Assembly (NCBI GenBank): GCA_030054275.1
Contig: JASGCF010000145.1
Span: 1-8,043, forward strand
DNA from: Limnohabitans sp.
Lineage (GTDB): Bacteria > Planctomycetota > Phycisphaerae > Phycisphaerales > SM1A02
Length of the DNA: 8,043 nt
Reading direction: 5' to 3'
Position 1 is the stretch's first letter, and each line of letters opens with the position of its first letter. The notes beneath the pieces were generated by a model. It worked only from the letters and a program-made list of their open reading frames with translations. It was not told where the DNA came from and searched no databases. Positions 1 to 5,462 of the stretch are shown here, piece after piece. The position numbers were made by a program, and so were the translations under genes.

Positions 1-994
1 GCCATGTCGTCGACACGCGGTCGAAGACAGCGGCCATGCGAAACTCCTCGTTGTCCGTGCCGCCCTCCGTGTTGGTGAGCGTGTTGCGATGGAACGCCGT
101 TGCAATGCGATCATCGTCGGTCGCATTCGGCAAGAGATCTCCAGCAAGAAGCCGCACCGCGAACTGGTCGTAGGGCATGTCACGATTGAGTGCGTCGATC
201 ACCCAATCTCGCCACGCCCAGATATCTCGGCGACCATCCTTCTCATAGCCTTGCGTGTCGGCATACCGAGCGAGATCAAGCCAAATGCGTGCAAACCGCT
301 CTCCGTAGGCGGGGCTTGCAAGCAGCCGATCGACCAGCCGTGTGTAGGCAGCATCGGTCGGATCACTGAGGAACTCTGCGCGAACATCGTCACTTGGTGG
401 GAGGCCAGTGAGATCAAGCGCAACACGACGCACGAGTGTCGCTGGATCGGCCTCACAAGTCGGTTCAAGTCCGGCGCCCTCCAACCGCGCAAGAACGAAG
501 CGATCGAGTTCCGCTCGTGGCCAGCGCGAACTCGCGTAGGTCGCATCACTTTGCTGCGCCTCCTCGACGCGAGGCGCAAACGCCCAGTGCGTTCCCCACG
601 CAGCACCTTGCGCAATCCAGCGTCGAATTGTTGCGACTTCGTCGACTGTGAGTCCGGCGCCTTCAGGCGGCATTCTTGTGTTTGGGTCTCGCGACGAGAT
701 ACGCGCAAGTAACTCACTCCGCGATGGCTTCCCAGCGACCACTGCGTGGTGTCCCGAGCGTAAGAGCGATCGGACCGACGACTCATCCGAGAGATTGAGC
801 CCCGCCATCTCGCGCACCCCGCCGTGGCAACGCATGCAATTCGTGGCCAAAATGGGCAAGACATCATCCGCGAAGACCACAGGCTCTGGGAGAGATCGGC
901 GCCCTTCCCCGCTGAATGCGCTCGCGATCGCGAGGAGCGCGACCGTCGTAAGCGCGAAGTTGCATGTGGCCTGACGCACGCCGTGAAGATACAC
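1..994 (-). CDS. Secreted planctomycete cytochrome, PSCyt1 plus PSCyt2 (DUF1549) domains, C-terminal part beyond window
   Basis: Open frame of 331 residues running off the left edge; a stop is never reached, so the gene is cut by the window. The start is taken as GTG at 994, because no in-frame ATG lies nearby and GAGAGG sits 5 bases upstream. The first 28 residues look like a signal peptide with hydrophobic core FALTTVALLAIASA. A c-type haem motif, CMRCH, is at residues 53-57, and the RMPP motif (Met109) is the likely sixth haem ligand; together these mark the PSCyt1 domain. From about residue 160 the sequence matches PSCyt2/DUF1549, with ELDRFVLARLE, LDLTGLPP, LLASPAYGERFARIWLDLARYADTQGYEKD and the TNTEGGTDNEEFR stretch. 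In this family a PSD1 (DUF1553) domain normally follows, and it would lie outside. The exact role is unknown; a periplasmic redox function is inferred. A long hairpin separates it from the protease gene upstream. Confidence 0.9.
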   Translation of the reverse strand, partial: MYLHGVRQATCNFALTTVALLAIASAFSGEGRRSLPEPVVFADDVLPILATNCMRCHGGVREMAGLNLSDESSVRSLLRSGHHAVVAGKPSRSELLARISSRDPNTRMPPEGAGLTVDEVATIRRWIAQGAAWGTHWAFAPRVEEAQQSDATYASSRWPRAELDRFVLARLEGAGLEPTCEADPATLVRRVALDLTGLPPSDDVRAEFLSDPTDAAYTRLVDRLLASPAYGERFARIWLDLARYADTQGYEKDGRRDIWAWRDWVIDALNRDMPYDQFAVRLLAGDLLPNATDDDRIATAFHRNTLTNTEGGTDNEEFRMAAVFDRVSTTW

Positions 995-999
995 GCATG

Positions 1000-1005
1000 C
1001 CTCTC
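1000..1005 (-). promoter_or_regulatory. Shine-Dalgarno-like GAGAGG deciding a GTG start
   Basis: On the minus strand GAGAGG is followed by five bases and then GTG at 994-992. This supports GTG as start codon of the cytochrome gene. An ATG overlaps this GTG region in another frame, but that frame gives only a basic, non-family peptide. Confidence 0.55.
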
Positions 1006-1035
1006 GTTGGCGAACCTCTGACTTCGACAGAATTG

Positions 1036-1086
1036 AAAAGCACCACCGCCCCACGCAACGCTTGGAAGCGCTGCGCAGGGCGGCGG
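1036..1086 (-). terminator. Long hairpin terminator after the metalloprotease gene
   Basis: Arms 1066-1086 and 1043-1063 pair over 21 positions without a bulge, allowing four G-U wobbles in the minus-strand transcript. The two middle bases (1064-1065) are unpaired, so the real loop is probably four bases. The hairpin begins 30 bases after the stop codon at 1117-1119. It is followed by TGCTTTTC, a short T run. The downstream gene starts at 994, so this element should insulate the cytochrome gene from the protease transcript. The T tract is weak, so some read-through is possible. Confidence 0.75.
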
Positions 1087-1116
1087 GAAACACTCAGAAG
1101 ATTCGCGTGGCCGAAC

Positions 1117-3861
1117 TCACTGCATCTGAATCGATGCGTCGAGCGCAGCATCCACACGGCTCTTGAGATCTGCAAGGTGTGCGCGCGTGTATGGATCGCA
1201 ATTCGATGCCGAAGCCTTGGCAACCGTTGCGTCGAGCTTCGCCTTGAGATCGCGAAGTTCCTGCGCTGAAAGTTGACGCGCGACGCGAGGCAGACCAGCC
1301 TTTCCTGTCGCAACTGCGACAAGTCGATCCGCATAATCGGCTTGCAGGTTGCGACGGTAGGTCGAGATCACTGGCTTACGCGCATCAGACGAACCCAACT
1401 TCGACGGCGAGATCTCTACGAAGATCTCGTCGCTCAGCGACTTCATGACTTCCGGAAGCGTCAGCGTGTCTGCGTCTGCTGCAACGCGCTTCTCATTGTC
1501 GTAGATACGACCGAGCGTCGATGGATTCAGAATCATCGTGAGTGCCATCGATTGCGTACCGGAGATCAAATCATTGATTCCAGGCGCGCTCGTCGCCATC
1601 ATCGACATCGGATCATCCATCCACTTCTCAACGGTCATCTTCGATGCGAGTTCTGGCGTGAGGCCGTACGCATCGTCGCGGAATGCAGTTTCAATGATGT
1701 ACTGCAATGCAGCGCGCTGCTTCGCCGCCTCGACCGGAACAAGCGGATCCGGCACATTGGCATCGCCCTTCTTCGCGCGAGTCACATAGGTACCACCAAT
1801 CCATGGTGCCATCATGTCGATGGTGCGACGCTGCTTGCTGAGGGTCTTCGAGTAGCCCTTGCGCGCACGCTCCCAACTATCGCCGTCCTTGACATACTTC
1901 TCAAGAATCGCTGCGCGAAGCTGCTTGACGAGTTCCATCTCAGCCTTCGCATAATCAAGCGGATCCTTTGAGAAGTCGTAGCGACGCGCAAGCGGATCTG
2001 ATCCGCCAGTATCTTCATCGGTGAGGTACTGGTGGCCAGGTTCACCAACGCGCGCTGCAACCTTCGCTGGATCGTCAAAGGTGTAGCCATACTCGATCGC
2101 CCACATGTCATATGGGCCGATGCCGATCATGGTGTAGTCGCCTTGGATGTTCTCCTTATCCAAGTTGAAGTTCGTGCCCATGTAGTCCATCACAGACGAC
2201 GCGAGCGGCTTGCCTTTCACCTTGTCAGAGTTGATCTCATCAAGGGTGTAAAGCGCGGACGCCTTGAAGTTGTGGCGAAGACCAAGCGTGTGACCAACTT
2301 CGTGTGCAACGAGGTGCGCAAGTTGCGGCCCTGCGAAGGACTCTGGAACACCGTCGAGCGTTTCGACTGGCGTCTTCGGCGCATTTGGATCCGCGTTTTG
2401 CGCTGCTTCCAAGAGCCCGAGCGTTTCGAACGCCATGTTCGCGAACGCCATGTCGCTTGCCATGCCTTGCGCTGCGAAACACATCGAGCCGCACTTCGAG
2501 TGGTCGTGGCCAGTCGAGCCGGTCGACGCGACGAGTTCGCGCAGTGCTGGCGAAGCAGCAATCGCGGGATCCTTGCGGCTGTCCGCTGGATCTGTATCAC
2601 CCGAAGCGACGCGCTTGGCGCGCTCGGCCAACGCTGCTGCACGATCGGAACTTGGGAGCAACTGAATGCGTGGATCCCATTGCGGGTGCGCTTCGAGCCA
2701 CACCAAGGCTTCAGGCGTGAGGCTTGTCGCTTGCTCGATCGGACGATCTTCGTACCAGTTGTAGAACGCGCGGATCCAGCCGTCCGTCAGGATGATGTCG
2801 GCATCAAGGATCTCGCCAGTCAGCGGATGCGCGCGGCTCGGCCCAATGGCCGTTGCGACATCGTTGTTGAGCCAACGCACGAAGTTGTAGCGCACATCCT
2901 CTGGATCCTTGTCCATGTGGGCGCCAGTGACTTCATCTTGCTGATAGACCTCAATCGCGCTGTCGATTCCAATCTTTCGGAACGCCTCGTTCCACTGCAA
3001 AATGCCGTCACGCACATAGCGACGGTACCGCACGGGGACGGTGTTCTCGACATAGAAGACGATCGGTTCCTTCGGCGGAGAAAGCGACAACTTCGGATCG
3101 CGCTTCTCGAGGTTCCAACGGTTGATGTAACGAGTTGCGTTGGTATCCGTGCCGTACAGACCAAGATCGCGGTACCCAGTGAGGAAGAAGCCAACTCGAT
3201 CATCTGCCTTGCGCGGCTTGTAGCCCGTGTTGTCTGGCAACATCGAGATCGAGTAGTGCACGACCTTGAAGTTGCCGCCTTGATCAGGCGCCTCAATCGC
3301 GATCTCAAGGTTCTGCGGGAAGCTCTTGGCCTTCGCGATCTTGGCAAGCCGTGGGTTGAAGCCGACCCCCGCGAGTTGCTGCGCCTGTCCGACGAGCATG
3401 GCGTCGAGATCAATGACGGGCTGACCGTTCGGGCCAGTCGAGACGATGGGCACTTCGAGCAGCACGCTGTCTGTGAAGATGCGCTTCACAGAGTCCTGCG
3501 AGGTTTGCTCGCCGGTTGAGCGCACATCGAGTTGCGGCTGGACGAGCGCCAGACGATTTCCGTACTGACGCCAGAAGACATAGCGCTCTGGTCCTTGCAA
3601 TCCGCTGAAAATGGTTCCCGCGGCTGGCGTCGCGGCGATCAGGAACTTCATTTTGTCCCAACCGCGCGGAAGTTCCGCGAGCAACTGATCATCCTTGCGA
3701 TGGATGTACAGACCGAAGAGTGAGCCGCCGTCTGGCGAACTCGTCACCTTCTCGTACTCCTTCGAGACATCTGGGAAGGGCGGGAGATCTGGTCCGGCAT
3801 ACGCGACTGCTGTCGCGAGGGCCGGGAGAAGCGAAAGGCCAATTCGGAAAGGTGAAGCCAT
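1117..3861 (-). CDS. Secreted zinc-dependent metalloprotease, metzincin type (DUF5117/DUF4953 family)
   Basis: Protein of 914 residues from ATG at 3861. The frame is open to an ATG at 3942, but the extra 27 residues precede a clear signal peptide (MASPFRIGLSLLPALATAVAYA, predicted cleavage before GPDLPP), so the inner start is preferred. Residues about 45-260 resemble the DUF5117 region (LFGLYIHRKDDQLLAELPR, RYVFWRQYGNRLALVQPQ). Residues 265-375 hold the family block PIVFYVENTVPVRYRRYVRDGI, and VRYNFVRW. The catalytic site HEVGHTLGLRH gives zinc ligands His520, His524 and His530 with Glu521 as base. SSVMDYM with Met558 is the likely Met-turn. Residues 395-450 form a variable Ala/Asp/Arg-rich insertion, followed by HDHSKCGSMC at 452-461. 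It probably cleaves proteins or peptides outside the cytoplasm; the substrate is not visible. It is a single-gene unit between two terminators. Family membership is strong, and the domain names are from memory. Confidence 0.93.
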   Translation of the reverse strand: MASPFRIGLSLLPALATAVAYAGPDLPPFPDVSKEYEKVTSSPDGGSLFGLYIHRKDDQLLAELPRGWDKMKFLIAATPAAGTIFSGLQGPERYVFWRQYGNRLALVQPQLDVRSTGEQTSQDSVKRIFTDSVLLEVPIVSTGPNGQPVIDLDAMLVGQAQQLAGVGFNPRLAKIAKAKSFPQNLEIAIEAPDQGGNFKVVHYSISMLPDNTGYKPRKADDRVGFFLTGYRDLGLYGTDTNATRYINRWNLEKRDPKLSLSPPKEPIVFYVENTVPVRYRRYVRDGILQWNEAFRKIGIDSAIEVYQQDEVTGAHMDKDPEDVRYNFVRWLNNDVATAIGPSRAHPLTGEILDADIILTDGWIRAFYNWYEDRPIEQATSLTPEALVWLEAHPQWDPRIQLLPSSDRAAALAERAKRVASGDTDPADSRKDPAIAASPALRELVASTGSTGHDHSKCGSMCFAAQGMASDMAFANMAFETLGLLEAAQNADPNAPKTPVETLDGVPESFAGPQLAHLVAHEVGHTLGLRHNFKASALYTLDEINSDKVKGKPLASSVMDYMGTNFNLDKENIQGDYTMIGIGPYDMWAIEYGYTFDDPAKVAARVGEPGHQYLTDEDTGGSDPLARRYDFSKDPLDYAKAEMELVKQLRAAILEKYVKDGDSWERARKGYSKTLSKQRRTIDMMAPWIGGTYVTRAKKGDANVPDPLVPVEAAKQRAALQYIIETAFRDDAYGLTPELASKMTVEKWMDDPMSMMATSAPGINDLISGTQSMALTMILNPSTLGRIYDNEKRVAADADTLTLPEVMKSLSDEIFVEISPSKLGSSDARKPVISTYRRNLQADYADRLVAVATGKAGLPRVARQLSAQELRDLKAKLDATVAKASASNCDPYTRAHLADLKSRVDAALDASIQMQ

Positions 3862-3872
3862 CTGAGATCGCA

Positions 3873-3876
3873 CTCC
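3873..3876 (-). promoter_or_regulatory. GGAG ribosome-binding site supporting the inner protease start
   Basis: GGAG lies 11 bases upstream of the ATG at 3861. The spacing is long, but it is nearly the same as at the 4246-5268 gene, where ACGGAGT also precedes ATG. It supports the 3861 start over the upstream ATG at 3942. Confidence 0.4.
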
Positions 3877-4076
3877 GTGTGTTGTGGGGAGCCCGCGTTG
3901 GCGCGGGTCGAGACTCCAGAAAGTCTCTGTTGGGAAAATCATTCGGACATGAGTTGGCGAACGGGTCGTTACTGTACGAGAACGGCCTTGATCGCCGGAG
4001 CGGCTGATACCGAGCCGAGCAAATTGGGTTCGTCAGCCCGTGTGATTCGTTTCGAAATCGCGCAGACTGCGGTCGA

Positions 4077-4121
4077 GATGGACGGGCTTGAGGTCGGCGG
4101 GTTTGAGGTCGGCGGGTTTGA
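4077..4121. repeat. 15-bp tandem repeat, two exact copies plus one degenerate
   Basis: The unit GGTCGGCGGGTTTGA occurs exactly at 4092-4106 and 4107-4121. A preceding copy at 4077-4091 matches at 11 of 15 positions. After the last copy GGCGGG continues part of the unit. The unit length is a multiple of three, and on the plus strand it can be read as EVGGF repeats, but no gene is supported there. It lies 53 bases beyond the terminator of the tagged secreted protein. Confidence 0.85.
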
Positions 4122-4173
4122 GGCGGGAAGACTGCGGACTGTGCAAGATCGACCGTCATTGACCTTTCGACCC

Positions 4174-4208
4174 AAAAAACAACCACCCCGCGCTGGGCGG
4201 GGTGGTTG
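4174..4208 (-). terminator. Strong intrinsic terminator after the tagged secreted protein
   Basis: Arms 4197-4208 and 4180-4191 form a perfect 12-bp GC-rich stem with a five-base loop. In the minus-strand transcript the stem is followed directly by six T residues (complement of AAAAAA at 4174-4179). It begins 38 bases after the stop codon at 4246. This is the clearest regulatory element in the window and ends the unit containing the 4246-5268 gene. Confidence 0.92.
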
Positions 4209-4245
4209 GACTTGCTGTCGTTGCAAGTGAGAGCCGCGCAGCGAA

Positions 4246-5268
4246 TTAGCCTGCGCAAGCGCCCCACGCGCCGAGAAGCGCAGAGAGGTCGGCCGCGTCG
4301 ATGCTGCCGCTTCCGTCGACATCGCCCGCGCCCGTACCGCCCCAGTTGCCGAGGAGCGTCGAGAGATCTGCCGCGTCAACCGTGCCGCTGCCGTCGATGT
4401 CGGCTGGGCAGTTCGAACCACCCGAGTTCGGCACCACGAAGTACTGCGAGCCGGGGATGAACTCGAAGTTCACAGCGCGAACTTCAGCGAGGTTGCCACC
4501 GCCACCAATGGCGCCAAGCACTTGGTTCGACACATAGTCGTGGCCGCCGCCGTTGATGAAGGTGCAAACCTTGATGTCACCCGAGGTGTAGCCTGGGATT
4601 GCGGACAGTGGGATGCGCACTTCAACGCCCGTACGAACGCCTGTGCCGTCGCCGAGTTCGGTGCCACCGACCACGCCAAGAGCGTTGGAGTTGTCGAGTC
4701 CAAAGCCGAAGCCCGACTTGAAGATCGCTGCGCCAGCAGCACCCGCGCCACCGCTACCTTGGTAACCGCCCACGCCGGCGCCTTCGGTTGGAAGGGTTGC
4801 GTAGTTGAAGTAGACGCCGAATGGGCTTCCACCGCAGGTGAGACCAACCCACATATCTGCAGAGAAATCTGCATCGAAGGTGAGACCTTCCACGACTTTC
4901 ACGGTGCCAAGATCGTCGCCCATACGGTTCAGACCGTTGAAGTCGACATCGATATTGTCGCCACGGAGTTGGTTCTGACCACCGTCGACAGCGTCGATGA
5001 AGATCTCCAACTTGTTGAAGTTGGACTCAAGGTTGCCAGCAAGCACGAGGAAGAGGAAGCCGTCTTCGATCTTCGCGTACGCGGCGTCGAGTTCGCTGCC
5101 GTTCGCGTAGTCGATGACACCGAGGTTCGAATCACCGAATTGGGTTTGGGTGTTCTGCACGACAACGGCTGCGCCGTATGCCTTCTCTGCAGTTCCGTCG
5201 AGCACAACTTGGGCTTGCGCAGCCGAAGCAACCGCGATCGCTGCAACAAACATCATGGTGTTCCGCAT
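4246..5268 (-). CDS. Secreted protein of unknown function with C-terminal dockerin-like tag
   Basis: Protein of 340 residues. Residues 1-20 (MRNTMMFVAAIAVASAAQAQ) are a typical signal peptide with an AQA-Q type cleavage site. Residues 21-285 start with LDGTAEKAYG and hold ANGSELDAAYAKI, then a hydrophobic strand and GNLESNFNKLEIFIDAVDGG. I recognise this as a conserved pattern in exported proteins of planctomycetes and some other bacteria, but I know no function for it. The middle is glycine-rich (165-185, 255-259) and beta-like. Four cysteines (145, 235, 287, 337) could form disulphides. The C-terminus carries two dockerin-like calcium loops starting at Asp290 and Asp316, each followed by ADLSxLLGxWG. 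GGAG lies 10 bases before ATG. The GH13 enzyme immediately upstream carries the same tag, so the two may go to the same place. A strong terminator follows. Confidence 0.9.
   Translation of the reverse strand: MRNTMMFVAAIAVASAAQAQVVLDGTAEKAYGAAVVVQNTQTQFGDSNLGVIDYANGSELDAAYAKIEDGFLFLVLAGNLESNFNKLEIFIDAVDGGQNQLRGDNIDVDFNGLNRMGDDLGTVKVVEGLTFDADFSADMWVGLTCGGSPFGVYFNYATLPTEGAGVGGYQGSGGAGAAGAAIFKSGFGFGLDNSNALGVVGGTELGDGTGVRTGVEVRIPLSAIPGYTSGDIKVCTFINGGGHDYVSNQVLGAIGGGGNLAEVRAVNFEFIPGSQYFVVPNSGGSNCPADIDGSGTVDAADLSTLLGNWGGTGAGDVDGSGSIDAADLSALLGAWGACAG
4261..4401 (-). repeat. Dockerin-like calcium-loop pair at C-terminus of the secreted protein
   Basis: Residues 290-336 contain two EF-hand-like loops 26 residues apart: DIDGSGTVDAAD and DVDGSGSIDAAD. 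Ligand positions 1, 3, 5, 9 and 12 are D, D, S, D, D in both. Each loop is followed by LSxLLGxWG. This resembles type I dockerin repeats and the related C-terminal modules common in Phycisphaerae. No cohesin is visible in the window, so a cohesin partner is not shown; the tag may serve surface sorting instead. Confidence 0.85.
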
Positions 5269-5462
5269 GTCTCATCTACTCCGTTAGAAAGAAAGTGTTG
5301 GGAAGTGGCTGTGAAAACTCTCAAACTGCACAATCGCATGTGTCGCGGTGGAAGGACTCTCAGCCCGCGAATCACGGACAAACTTACTTCGATTTCACCG
5401 AGAAACGAACAAACTCTTGCGGTTTCTTCCGGTTGAGGCGATCGCGCCACTCAAATCATTCG
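5269..5462. other. Spacer between GH13 enzyme and tagged secreted protein
   Basis: These 194 bases carry a GGAG (5279-5282) 10 bases ahead of the downstream ATG. Near the end of the enzyme gene there is only a 4-bp inverted repeat around GCGATCGC, too weak for a terminator and without a T run. I see no clear promoter. The two genes could therefore be cotranscribed or have separate promoters. Confidence 0.5.

Larger units (their letters stand above)
3862..4173. other. Intergenic region between the tagged secreted protein and the metalloprotease
   Basis: These 312 bases lie between a terminator and the protease start, so the protease promoter should be here. I could not find a convincing -35/-10 pair. 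Visible structure on the protease side is two adjacent perfect 6-bp inverted repeats: CCCGCG/CGCGGG (3892-3907) and GAGACT/AGTCTC (3910-3927), which would form small hairpins 30 to 66 bases before the start codon. A 5-bp repeat CGGCT/AGCCG sits at 4001-4017. The far side holds the 15-bp tandem repeat described separately. Open frames here read across the structure in several registers and look accidental. Confidence 0.6.

Noticed and set aside
199..867. Minus-strand open frame of 222 codons inside the cytochrome gene
   Set aside because: The other minus frame encodes CMRCH and the PSCyt2 motifs continuously from 994 to the edge; this one gives a basic, serine-rich peptide with no family match.
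2032..3519. Long plus-strand open frame of 495 codons opposite the metalloprotease
   Set aside because: It is antisense to a gene with clear family motifs. The product is rich in Arg and Val with no recognisable domain, as expected from the codon bias of the real gene.
3862..3942. Upstream ATG extending the protease by 27 residues
   Set aside because: It would place non-hydrophobic residues ahead of a clear signal peptide and run through the leader hairpins; GGAG precedes the inner ATG.
4522..5436. Plus-strand open frame of 304 codons opposite the tagged secreted protein
   Set aside because: It mirrors the coding bias of the minus-strand gene, which has a signal peptide, calcium loops and a terminator in the right place.
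5415..5455. Possible terminator after the GH13 gene around GCGATCGC
   Set aside because: The stem is only four base pairs and no T tract follows on the minus strand.
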